A stretch of DNA of 64,000 bases from the NCBI GenBank assembly GCA_040756515.1, contig JBFLYW010000020.1:1-64000 (forward strand), given 5' to 3'. The notes under the pieces were generated by a model. The model saw only the letters and a program-made list of their open reading frames with translations. It was not told the DNA's origin and ran no database searches. Positions 43,843 to 52,853 of the stretch are shown here, one piece after another; the stretch's first letter is position 1; every line of letters starts with the position of its first letter. Made by a program: the position numbers and the translations under genes. This stretch comes from DSXH01 sp020724325 (lineage in GTDB: Bacteria; Bacteroidota; Ignavibacteria; Ignavibacteriales; Melioribacteraceae).

Positions 43843-46803
43843 ATGAAAAAGTATGAATTATTAACAAAGATTTGTGCAGTCCTTTTGTTTCTATTCTCAA
43901 TGAAGATTTTAGCACAGGTAAATTATACTAAATATGTAAATCCCATGATTGGAACTGACGCGCACGGGCATACTTACCCAGGCGCTTCATTGCCGAATGG
44001 ATTGGTTCAACTTAGCCCCGATACCGGTACAAAAGGATGGGATTGGTGTTCAGGATACCATTATTCTGATAGTTCAATAATTGGTTTTAGCCATACACAT
44101 CTCAGCGGTACTGGTTGTGCCGATTACGGGGATATTCTTTTTATGCCTACTACCGGCAAATTACAAATTGTGCCGGGGACAAAAGAAAATTCAGATTCTG
44201 GCTACCGTTCGAGGTTTAATCACAATAACGAAACTGCAAAAGCCGGATACTATTCGGTTTTTTTAGATGACTATAAAATTAAAGTTGAACTCACCACTTC
44301 TTTGCGTGCAGGATTCCATAAATACACTTTTCCTAAATCTGAAAATGCTAATATAATTATTGACCTTTTACATGGCATTGAAGATAAGGTAACTGACAGC
44401 CAAATTGAAATTCTTGATAATAAAACCATTATGGGTTACAGACGCTCTACTGGTTGGGCAAATAATCATTGTGTTTACTTTTATGCTGAATTTTCAAAAC
44501 CGTTCAAATCGTTTGGAATTGCAGATAATGAAATAATAGTCAAAGAAAAAAAATTTGCAAAAGGAAATAATATAAAAGCTTTTGTTGAATACAATACTTC
44601 TCTTAATGAAGAGATTCTTATTAAGGTTGGCATTTCACATACAAGTCTTGAAGGTGCCAAAAAAAATGTTTCTGCAGAAATACCTGATTGGGATTTCAAT
44701 AAAATTGTTAGACAAGCTGATAACATCTGGCAAAATGAATTGTCCTCAATTAGCGTAAAAAGTAGCGATAAAAAAAAGTTGACCGTGTTCTATACGGCAC
44801 TATATCATGCGTTGTTAAATCCTAACATATTATCGGATGTTGACGGAACTTATATCGGAATGGATGGAAAAATCCATTCTGTTCAGAACGGAAATATGTA
44901 CACAGTTTTTTCTTTGTGGGATACATTCCGTGCAGCACATCCGTTGTATACAATTATCGATGCTGAAAAAGCAAACCAACTTGTAAGATCTCTTATCAAA
45001 AAATATGATGAATATGGACTTTTACCGGTTTGGGAATTAGCTTCCAACGAAACTGGAACTATGATTGGTTATCATTCAATACCCGTTATTGTTGATGCTT
45101 TTATTAAGGGAATTAGAGATTATGATGTTGAAAAAGCTTTTGAAGCAATGAAGAAAAGCGCAATGCAAAACCACCACGGCTTAGAATTTTATAAAAATAT
45201 GGGATTTATTCCTTCGGATCTTGAAAACGAAAGTGTTTCGAAAACTCTTGAGTACGCTTATGATGATTGGTGCATCGCAATTATGGCAAAAGCTCTTGGG
45301 AAAGAAGATGATTATAAATATTTTATTGAAAGAGCTAAATTTTATACCAACGTTTTTGACCCGTCAACTTCTTTGATGCGACCTAAGAAGAACGGTAAAT
45401 GGTTTGAGCCATTCGACCCTTATTCAGTAAGCGGTAATTATACTGAAGCTAATTCCTGGCAGTATAGTTTTTTTGTACCTCATGATGTGAACGGTTTAAT
45501 TAATCTTATGGGAGGCGATAGTAATTTCATTGCCAAACTCGATAAATTGTTTACTACAGATTCACAATTAACCGGAAGATTTCAATCTGATATTACAGGA
45601 CTAATTGGTCAATATGCTCACGGAAACGAACCGAGTCATCATATGGCATATCTTTATAATTATGCCGGAGCTCCTTGGAAAACTCAGGAAAGAATTAATC
45701 AAATTAAAACATCTCTCTATTCAGATAAACCCGATGGATTATGCGGAAATGAAGATTGCGGGCAAATGTCTGCCTGGTTTGTATTGAGTGCTGCTGGTTT
45801 TTATCCGGTATGCCCGGGCGATAGCACATATATAATTGGCACTCCTTATTTTGATGAATTAACTATTAAGACCGGAGAGAAAAACAAGTTTACGATTATC
45901 GCAGAAAATCTATCAGAAAAAAACTTTTACATACAATCTGTTAGATTAAATGGAAAAGATTACCCATACTCATTTATAAAACATTCTGATTTAATTAAAG
46001 GAGGAAAACTTGTTTTTACAATGGGACCTAAACCGAGCTTATGGGGAATCGAAAAACAGTCTCGACCTGTTTCTTATATAAAAGAGAAATTTGTAGCAGT
46101 ACCATTTTTAACTTCGGGAGAAAGAGTTTTTAGAGATTCAATAAATGTGGCAATATCTTCAATCGATTCTACTGCAACAATATATTATACAACAGACGGC
46201 TCAGACCCTATCCAAAACAAAAATATTTACTCTAAACCAATTGTAGTTAATAACACTATGACGATTAAAGCAGTTTGCTTAAAAGATGGAGTGTATAGCA
46301 AAGTTGTTACAGCTAACTTTAATAAAATACCGGATGGAAGAAGTGTTAAACTTTTTACTCAGTATCATGCTAATTATACTGGCGGCGGAGAATTGGGCTT
46401 GATTGACGGAATAAAAGGAACTATGAACTTTCGCACTGATGCTTGGCAGGGGTACGAAGGAGTTGATTGCGAAGCAGTTATAGACCTTGGCAGCTTACAG
46501 AATATATCTTTGATAAGCGCTTCTTTTTTGCAGGATACTAAATCATGGATTTTTTATCCAAAGTCTGTACAATATTCTATTTCAACAGATGGAAAAAATT
46601 TCTTTGAAGTCTTTTCGATTGAAAATCCTGTGGATGAAAAGAATAGTTTGCCCGGTTTAATTGAATTTCCCAAAAGTCTTAATGAAGTACAAGCTCGATA
46701 CATAAAAGTAGTGGCTAAAAATATTGGAGTTTGTCCGGCTTGGCATATAGCCGCCGGAGGTAAGAGCTGGGTGTTTATTGACGAGGTAACAGTAAAAAAT
46801 TAA
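43843..46803 (+). CDS. Exported GH92 alpha-mannosidase
   Basis: ATG 43843 is the true start (AAAGGGAG upstream, then a signal peptide KICAVLLFLFSMKILAQ); a longer frame overlaps the esterase gene. The 986-residue protein shows GH92 motifs: VNPMIGTDAHGHTYPGASLP, GFSHTHLSGTGCADYGDI, VFSLWDTFRAAHPLYT, HGNEPSHHMAYLYNYAG and GNEDCGQMSAWFVLSAAGFY. GH92 enzymes are calcium-dependent exo-mannosidases, mostly alpha-1,2, acting on high-mannose N-glycans or yeast mannan. The C-terminus carries a chitobiase-type segment (IYYTTDGSDPIQNK) and the CPAWHIAAGGKSWVFIDEV module shared with GH29 and GH20. Confidence 0.92.
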   Translation: MKKYELLTKICAVLLFLFSMKILAQVNYTKYVNPMIGTDAHGHTYPGASLPNGLVQLSPDTGTKGWDWCSGYHYSDSSIIGFSHTHLSGTGCADYGDILFMPTTGKLQIVPGTKENSDSGYRSRFNHNNETAKAGYYSVFLDDYKIKVELTTSLRAGFHKYTFPKSENANIIIDLLHGIEDKVTDSQIEILDNKTIMGYRRSTGWANNHCVYFYAEFSKPFKSFGIADNEIIVKEKKFAKGNNIKAFVEYNTSLNEEILIKVGISHTSLEGAKKNVSAEIPDWDFNKIVRQADNIWQNELSSISVKSSDKKKLTVFYTALYHALLNPNILSDVDGTYIGMDGKIHSVQNGNMYTVFSLWDTFRAAHPLYTIIDAEKANQLVRSLIKKYDEYGLLPVWELASNETGTMIGYHSIPVIVDAFIKGIRDYDVEKAFEAMKKSAMQNHHGLEFYKNMGFIPSDLENESVSKTLEYAYDDWCIAIMAKALGKEDDYKYFIERAKFYTNVFDPSTSLMRPKKNGKWFEPFDPYSVSGNYTEANSWQYSFFVPHDVNGLINLMGGDSNFIAKLDKLFTTDSQLTGRFQSDITGLIGQYAHGNEPSHHMAYLYNYAGAPWKTQERINQIKTSLYSDKPDGLCGNEDCGQMSAWFVLSAAGFYPVCPGDSTYIIGTPYFDELTIKTGEKNKFTIIAENLSEKNFYIQSVRLNGKDYPYSFIKHSDLIKGGKLVFTMGPKPSLWGIEKQSRPVSYIKEKFVAVPFLTSGERVFRDSINVAISSIDSTATIYYTTDGSDPIQNKNIYSKPIVVNNTMTIKAVCLKDGVYSKVVTANFNKIPDGRSVKLFTQYHANYTGGGELGLIDGIKGTMNFRTDAWQGYEGVDCEAVIDLGSLQNISLISASFLQDTKSWIFYPKSVQYSISTDGKNFFEVFSIENPVDEKNSLPGLIEFPKSLNEVQARYIKVVAKNIGVCPAWHIAAGGKSWVFIDEVTVKN

Positions 46804-46862
46804 TTGTTCTTAAAAAAAAACTTGTTTATTATTGAAAGGATACTAAATATTCTTACACAATT

Positions 46863-48041
46863 ATGACAGAAAAAAAAATTATTTCATTTCATTCAAGAGT
46901 TGTAAAAGATATTAATGAACAGTTAGTTTTAAGACTGATTCAGAAACATCAGATAATTTCTAGTACAGAATTAGTAAAAATTACTGGAATGCGCCCTTCA
47001 ACAATTTTTAATATTCTTAAAGTTCTTTCAGTAAAGTCTTTTGTCAGCTTTTATGGTAAAGGGGATTCTACAAAAAAAGGCGGTAAAAAACCTTACATAT
47101 GGACACTAAACAAGGAAGCAGCATATGTAATAGGTTTGGATATAGAAGTTGGAGAAATGACATCGGTAATTTTAGATTTTAGCGGCGGTATTATTGCCAA
47201 GAAAAAAATAAAGCTTGAAATAGGAAATACTGTTAATGAACTTGCAGCGACAATACGGAAGATAGTTTATCAAGTAATAGATGAGAATAATATTGATATT
47301 GAAAAAGTATTAGGATTAGGCGTTGCATTTGCGGGTATTGTGGATTATAAAAGAGGATTGGTTTTAATGTCCAGTGTTTTATCGGATATAAATTTCCCAT
47401 TAAAAGAAAAATTAAGCGATTTACCATTCCACGTTCTAATTGAAAATAATGCCAATGCCGCTGTTATAGGTCTTAAATGGAATGGAAATGGAATAGTTAA
47501 AAAAAATTACGTTATTATTCTTATAGAGATAGATAAAAATGTGAGCGGGTTAGGTATTGGAATAGTAATTAACGGCGAATTGTATCGAGGCTCGTCTTAC
47601 TGTGCCGGGGAACTATATCCGCATTTACCTACGCTGAAAGAAATATTGTTAACTATTAGAAGCAGACTTGTTGAAAGCGAAATTCTCAAAAAATATTTAT
47701 CCAACGTAGAGCTTATTGATATTGAAATACTTTTAGATGCAGCTAAATCTGGTGATCATATTGCAAAATTAGTTTTTTCAATGATAGGAAGTATAGTCGG
47801 ACAAACAATTGCACCGGCAGTTGCTCTGCTTAACCCAGATACTTTAATTGTTGCAGGTGTTGTTTCGGAACTTAAAGATGTTGTAATTGATACTATCAGA
47901 AAGGAAATTGAAATGAGAGTTTTATCTATTACAAGTAATTCACTTAATATTGTTGCAGTGAAACATCATTATTATTCAGTTGCAATAGGCGCAGCATCAT
48001 TAATATTAGAAGATTTTTTCGATCTCCCAATAGCAATTTAG
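46863..48041 (+). CDS. ROK-family transcriptional regulator (NagC/XylR-like)
   Basis: The 392-residue protein begins with a winged helix (VLRLIQKHQIISSTELVKIT then MRPSTIFNILKVL). A ROK domain follows (VIGLDIEVGEMTSVILDFSG, GLGVAFAGIVD, ENNANAAVIGLKWN, GLGIGIVINGELYRGSSYCA, LLNPDTLIVAGVVSEL). The canonical ROK zinc cysteine cluster is not evident in the GELYPH region, so sugar sensing may be altered or zinc-free. By family it should repress or activate sugar genes according to a bound sugar. It sits in the middle of the mannose-glycan cluster and is a likely local regulator. Confidence 0.85.
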   Translation: MTEKKIISFHSRVVKDINEQLVLRLIQKHQIISSTELVKITGMRPSTIFNILKVLSVKSFVSFYGKGDSTKKGGKKPYIWTLNKEAAYVIGLDIEVGEMTSVILDFSGGIIAKKKIKLEIGNTVNELAATIRKIVYQVIDENNIDIEKVLGLGVAFAGIVDYKRGLVLMSSVLSDINFPLKEKLSDLPFHVLIENNANAAVIGLKWNGNGIVKKNYVIILIEIDKNVSGLGIGIVINGELYRGSSYCAGELYPHLPTLKEILLTIRSRLVESEILKKYLSNVELIDIEILLDAAKSGDHIAKLVFSMIGSIVGQTIAPAVALLNPDTLIVAGVVSELKDVVIDTIRKEIEMRVLSITSNSLNIVAVKHHYYSVAIGAASLILEDFFDLPIAI

Positions 48042-48322
48042 TCCCATTCCTATAAACACTTTTCTTATCCTTAACAATCAATAATTTGTAAGTCTATATC
48101 GGGGATAATTTCCGAATGAAATATTCTACCAGTCGGTACTCTTCAAAATTATTTCTCTAAGAATAGAAAGCAATTTAAAGTTTGCCTTTTGATAAGTTAA
48201 TGGATAAATTCGTTTGGTTAATTTTAGAAAAAAATAAACAAATAAAAAAATATTTTACTGATGCTGAAATTGCATTTCTTTGGACGCAGTTTTACAGCTA
48301 TATTTTTTTATGGAGAAAAAAA
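48042..48322. other. Spacer before the GH94 gene
   Basis: The stretch holds no supported gene. The GH94 reading frame is open back to 48182, but the family's usual first residues begin at 48323, so the extension is not translated or not conserved. Confidence 0.5.
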
Positions 48323-50698
48323 ATGGATTATGGTCATTTTTCGAAAGATGGCAAAGAATTTATTATTAATAATGTAAAAACACCTACTCCTTGGATCAAT
48401 TATATATATAATGATAATTATTTCGCTACTATTTCTAACAATTGTGGCGGGATTAGTTATTTCAAAAGTCCTCTCTTCGGCAGAATTACACGTTATAGAA
48501 TCAATGAAGTTCCTCCCGATCGTCCCGGTAAGTATATTTATATAAAAGATAATGAAAGCCAGGAACTCTGGAGTTTATCCTGGCAGCCTGTCGGCAAAAA
48601 TCCAGAGTCTTATAAAGTTAAACACGGCTTTGGTTATACTTGTATCGAATCAATAGTTGAAAACATAAAATCATCGGTTACATTTTTTGTCCCAAAAGAC
48701 AGTCCTCAAGAAATTTGGAAAGCAAAAATCAAAAATAACTCTGCAAAAAAACGTCGTTTATCTGTTTACGGATATGTTGAGTTTGCATTAGGACATGGGC
48801 TGATAGACGTAATCAATCAATGTGATGACCAGCATTTTAATAGGGTTCATTTTGATAAAAAAAATAATTCTATTTTTGCTACAAAAACTTATTGGGTTAC
48901 AAATTCGAATGGGACACAACAACAAGAAAATCAGGAATGGGATCAATGGGCGTTCTTTACAGTTAACCATCCAGTAGCTAAATACGAAACCTTACGCGAG
49001 AGATTTATAGGTCTTTATAGAAATGAAAATAATCCGCTGGCTATTGAAAACGGAAGCATGAGTTGCAAAGACACTGACTATGGAAATGCTGTAGGTGCTT
49101 TGCAGATTGATATCGAGTTGGAACCCGGCGAAGAAAAAGATGTAATTTTTTCTCTTGGTGTTATCCCTAAAGAAAATTTTGAACAAAGTAAAGATATTGT
49201 GCCTCAACAATATTATGATATAGCTGCAGTTGAAAAAGCACTACAAGATGTAAAAACAAATTGGAATAATTTCTTCAACTACGCTTCAGCCGAAACTCCT
49301 GATAATGAGGTCAACATCTTTATTAATTACTGGATTCAATATCAAGCAAAAGTAGCATTCGATGTTGGGAGGGTCGCCAGTTTTTATTACTGGGGAATCA
49401 GCCGCGGTTTCGGATTCCGCGATACTTCCCAAGATACAATTGCTATTATAATTGCACATCCTAAGAAAGCGTATGATAGAATATTATTTCTTGCCCGACA
49501 GATGTTTTCCGATGGAAGAGTATATCATCATTTTTATAATGATGGTAAGGGCGAGTTAACAAAACATTGCGACGACCCGCTTTGGTTTATTCTTGCTGTT
49601 ACAGAATATATTAAAGAAACAGGTGACTTTTCTATACTTGATATAAAAGTACCTTTTGCTGATGAAAAGGAAGGAACAATATTAGAGCATTTATTTGCAG
49701 TTGTTAACTTTGTTAAAAATAATTTAGCAAAACATAATCTTCCTATATTTGGCCGGGGTGATTGGAACGATACACTTGATTATATTGGAGGAGAAAGCGG
49801 AGGCGAAAGCGTTTGGGGAGGCATGTTTTATGTTGCAATGTTAAACAAACTTGCTGAACTGCTTGAGAATATTGGAATGAACAGTAGTGAGCTTAAAGAA
49901 TTAAGTGATAAAATAGCTGACAGTATAGATCGTTATTGCTGGGATGGAGAATGGTATATTAGAGCATTTGGAGAAAAAGATAAAAAAATTGGCTCAAAAG
50001 AAAATAAGTTTGGAAAGATATTTATTAATACACAAAGCTGGCCTGTTATAGCTCAGCTGCCAGATAAAAATAGATTAACTTCGTCTCTAGATAGTGCTAA
50101 AAAATATCTCGATTCAAATATAGGACCTAAAATATGTGCCCCGGCTTTTCGCGAAATTGATAAAAACATTGGTTTAATAACAAGATGCGTTGCTGGCAAA
50201 AAAGAAAATGCGGCAGTGTTTAACCATCCGATTACATGGTTAATCCAAGCCGAATGTATGGTAGGAAGAGGAAATCAAGCTTTCGATTATTTTAAGAAAC
50301 TTTTACCAAACAGAATAGATTCGGATATTTATCAAGCCGAACCATATGTCTATTCACAATATATTACAAGCGATGAACATCCAACTGCCGGAAAGGCAAG
50401 TCATTCTTGGCAAACAGGAACTGCTGCCTGGATGTACAAAATTTCTTTTAGCTATATTTTAGGAATCCAACCAACTTATGCAGGTTTACTGATTAACCCG
50501 GCTGTACCATCTGCCTGGAAATATTATAAAGTAGAAAGAGTTTTTAGAGGAACAAGATATTTAATAGAAGTAGAAAATCCAGAAGGAGTAGAAAATAATG
50601 TAAAATCGATTATTGTTGATGGACATAAAATAGATAATAATATTATACCCATTAGTGGAAATAAAACGTGCAATGTCAAAGTAATATTGGGAAAATAA
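48323..50698 (+). CDS. GH94 glycoside phosphorylase (cellobiose/chitobiose phosphorylase type)
   Basis: I start this gene at ATG 48323, preceded by GGAG: MDYGHFSKDGKEFIIN then TPTPWINYIYND is the standard GH94 beginning. The 791-residue cytoplasmic protein has the beta-sandwich then the (alpha/alpha)6 barrel with RGFGFRDTSQDT, DGRVYHHFYNDG and the general acid D483 in GRGDWNDTLD. GH94 enzymes cleave beta-linked disaccharides with phosphate to give a sugar 1-phosphate. Known substrates include cellobiose, N,N'-diacetylchitobiose and others. In an N-glycan context chitobiose phosphorolysis is attractive, but the sequence does not decide. GH130 follows 43 bases later. Confidence 0.85.
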   Translation: MDYGHFSKDGKEFIINNVKTPTPWINYIYNDNYFATISNNCGGISYFKSPLFGRITRYRINEVPPDRPGKYIYIKDNESQELWSLSWQPVGKNPESYKVKHGFGYTCIESIVENIKSSVTFFVPKDSPQEIWKAKIKNNSAKKRRLSVYGYVEFALGHGLIDVINQCDDQHFNRVHFDKKNNSIFATKTYWVTNSNGTQQQENQEWDQWAFFTVNHPVAKYETLRERFIGLYRNENNPLAIENGSMSCKDTDYGNAVGALQIDIELEPGEEKDVIFSLGVIPKENFEQSKDIVPQQYYDIAAVEKALQDVKTNWNNFFNYASAETPDNEVNIFINYWIQYQAKVAFDVGRVASFYYWGISRGFGFRDTSQDTIAIIIAHPKKAYDRILFLARQMFSDGRVYHHFYNDGKGELTKHCDDPLWFILAVTEYIKETGDFSILDIKVPFADEKEGTILEHLFAVVNFVKNNLAKHNLPIFGRGDWNDTLDYIGGESGGESVWGGMFYVAMLNKLAELLENIGMNSSELKELSDKIADSIDRYCWDGEWYIRAFGEKDKKIGSKENKFGKIFINTQSWPVIAQLPDKNRLTSSLDSAKKYLDSNIGPKICAPAFREIDKNIGLITRCVAGKKENAAVFNHPITWLIQAECMVGRGNQAFDYFKKLLPNRIDSDIYQAEPYVYSQYITSDEHPTAGKASHSWQTGTAAWMYKISFSYILGIQPTYAGLLINPAVPSAWKYYKVERVFRGTRYLIEVENPEGVENNVKSIIVDGHKIDNNIIPISGNKTCNVKVILGK

Positions 50699-50741
50699 AT
50701 TAACTGTAAGCTTTCAATTCACTCTTCAGGTAAAATAAGAT

Positions 50742-51704
50742 ATGTTAAAACGAAGTAAGAAAAATCCTATTATCACAAGAAAAGATATCCCAAATATTTA
50801 TCCCAATCTTGTAGATGTAACCTCAGTATTTAATCCCGGGGCAATAAAGTTTAAGAACAAATATATTCTTCTATTAAGAGTGCAAAACCGGGGAAGAGAA
50901 ACTTTTATTGTAAAAGGAGAAAGCACTAACGGAGTAGATTTCCAGATCGATAATAAAATTGTTGATTTCAAAGGGATAGAAAAAGTTCAAGAAAAAATCT
51001 ACCACGTTTATGATGGGCGGATTACGAAAATAGAAGATATTTATTATATAACCTTTGCGATGGATATGGATTATTGTTGTAAGCTTGGTCTTGTAAAAAC
51101 TGAAGATTTTGAACAGTATCATTTTTTAGGAATTATATCTGAAGGTGATGTACGTAACGGAGTATTATTCCCGGAAAAAATTGACGGAAAGTATATTAGA
51201 TTCGATCGACCCAATAATATTCAGTTAGATGGCGGACCATCTTCTGGCAATACTATTTTTTTATCTGAATCGTATGACTTAATAAATTGGAAATCTGTAA
51301 AACAGGTTATGAGCGGAAGATTTCATTATTGGGACGAAAATATCGGTTCGGGTCCACCGCCAGTTAAAACAACGGAAGGTTGGCTTCATATTTATCATGG
51401 AGTAGCTATGCACTTTGGAAGTGCAAATATTTATCAAACCGGCGTTGCATTACACGATTTAAAAGATCCATCTGTAGTTCTGTATAGAGGGAAATATAAT
51501 ATTCTAGAACCGCGAGAATTATTTGAATTAGTAGGACAGGTTCCAAATGTAGTTTTCCCAAGCGGAATGATTGTAGAAAATTATGATGATAACGGTTTTG
51601 CAAAGATGAATAGTAAAGTTCTAATTTATTATGGCGCTGCAGATACTGCTGTGGGCTTGGCAATTTCTACAATTCAAGAGCTGCTTGAAGAAGCTAAAAA
51701 ATAA
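50742..51704 (+). CDS. GH130 beta-mannoside phosphorylase
   Basis: The 320-residue cytoplasmic protein has the five-bladed propeller motifs of GH130: NPGAIKFKNKYILLLRVQNR, the catalytic D91 in HVYDGRIT, RFDRPN, GSGPPPVKTTEGWLHIYHGV and IYYGAADTAVGLA. It is closest in layout to the group that phosphorolyses beta-1,4-mannosides, including Man-beta-1,4-GlcNAc from the N-glycan core, giving mannose 1-phosphate. It has no signal peptide. It lies between GH94 and a CBM9-like gene, with GH125 further on, which suits cytoplasmic breakdown of an imported mannose-containing oligosaccharide. Exact acceptor sugar is not known. Confidence 0.88.
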   Translation: MLKRSKKNPIITRKDIPNIYPNLVDVTSVFNPGAIKFKNKYILLLRVQNRGRETFIVKGESTNGVDFQIDNKIVDFKGIEKVQEKIYHVYDGRITKIEDIYYITFAMDMDYCCKLGLVKTEDFEQYHFLGIISEGDVRNGVLFPEKIDGKYIRFDRPNNIQLDGGPSSGNTIFLSESYDLINWKSVKQVMSGRFHYWDENIGSGPPPVKTTEGWLHIYHGVAMHFGSANIYQTGVALHDLKDPSVVLYRGKYNILEPRELFELVGQVPNVVFPSGMIVENYDDNGFAKMNSKVLIYYGAADTAVGLAISTIQELLEEAKK

Positions 51705-51718
51705 GGGAATAATTATAT

Positions 51719-52822
51719 ATGAAAATAATTGTCGGTTTTATAGTACTTGCAAGCATTTGTTGTTTTGCTCAACCTATAGAATTGCCTCGGATTGAATTTT
51801 CGCCTAAAAAATATATTTGTTATTTAGCCGGCGAGTTAATAACAATAGACGGTAAGTTGGACGAAAATGGATGGAAAAATGCTGAATGGACAGACGATTT
51901 TGTAGATATTGAAGGACCTGTCAAACCGAATCCAAGATTTCGTACAAGAGCCAAAATGCTTTGGGATGAAAATTATTTTTATGTCGCGGCAGAATTATCG
52001 GAACCGCACATTTGGGCTACTCTCAAAAACAGGGATGATATAATTTTTTATGACAACGACTTCGAGATTTTTATAGACCCGGATGGTGATACCCATGCAT
52101 ACGGCGAACTTGAGATGAATGCATTTAACACTGTATGGGATCTTTTTTTAATTCAACCTTATAGAGATATCAGAAAAGCCGCCATTCATGCATGGGACAT
52201 TAAAGGATTAAAAACCGCTGTTGCAATTTATGGCACTCTCAATAATGCCAGCGATATTGACAGCTGCTGGACGGTTGAAGTTGCTTTTCCCTGGGAAACT
52301 TTTAAAGAAATTACTGCAGCAGCAGTCCCTCCCAAAAATTATGATCAATGGCGGATAAATTTCTCCCGCGTTGAATGGCTAACTGAAATTATTGATGGCG
52401 CTTATCATAAAAAACGTAATCCAGCCACTAATAAACCTTTGCCGGAAGATAATTGGGTTTGGTCTCCTCAAGGGATTGTGAACATGCATTACCCTGAAAT
52501 GTGGGGTTATGTTCAGTTTGTTGATGAGGTCGTTGGAACAACAAAAAAAGTTTTTATTGAAAATGATGACGAAATAGTAAAATGGTTTTTAAGAAATTTA
52601 TATTACATGCAAAGAATATATTTTCAGAATAATGCAAAGTTTACAGAAGATCTTAATTCACTTGGCATCGAATTAAAACAGATTAAAGGTTACACAATGC
52701 CTCCCAAAATAGAATGCACTGCCAGCATGTTTGAAGCTTCTATTTTTTCGGTGGACGGCTCCAAAAAAATCAGCATTAGAAACGATGGTTTAATTTGGAC
52801 TACTAAGTTAATAAACAACTAA
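51719..52822 (+). CDS. Exported carbohydrate-binding family 9-like protein
   Basis: The 367-residue protein has a signal peptide (MKIIVGFIVLASICCFAQ). A CBM9/DOMON-like beta-sandwich follows: GELITIDGKLDENGWKNAEW, AKMLWDENYFYVAAELSEPH, NDFEIFIDPDGDTHAYGELE and WTVEVAFPWETFKEI. Such proteins bind saccharide ends or act as accessory proteins. No catalytic domain is evident. It begins 14 bases after the GH130 gene, so it is in the same transcript, and is an exported binding component in an otherwise cytoplasmic stretch of the operon. Confidence 0.8.
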   Translation: MKIIVGFIVLASICCFAQPIELPRIEFSPKKYICYLAGELITIDGKLDENGWKNAEWTDDFVDIEGPVKPNPRFRTRAKMLWDENYFYVAAELSEPHIWATLKNRDDIIFYDNDFEIFIDPDGDTHAYGELEMNAFNTVWDLFLIQPYRDIRKAAIHAWDIKGLKTAVAIYGTLNNASDIDSCWTVEVAFPWETFKEITAAAVPPKNYDQWRINFSRVEWLTEIIDGAYHKKRNPATNKPLPEDNWVWSPQGIVNMHYPEMWGYVQFVDEVVGTTKKVFIENDDEIVKWFLRNLYYMQRIYFQNNAKFTEDLNSLGIELKQIKGYTMPPKIECTASMFEASIFSVDGSKKISIRNDGLIWTTKLINN

Positions 52823-52853
52823 TAACGTTTTATCGGTTCATCATTTATTTTCT

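Noticed and set aside
46863..48041. Reading the mid-cluster ROK gene as a sugar kinase
   Set aside because: It has an N-terminal winged helix and so is better called a regulator; the kinase is the gene at 63631.
48182..48322. 47-residue N-terminal extension of the GH94 protein
   Set aside because: The conserved family start MDYGHF begins at 48323 behind GGAG, and the extension lacks family similarity.
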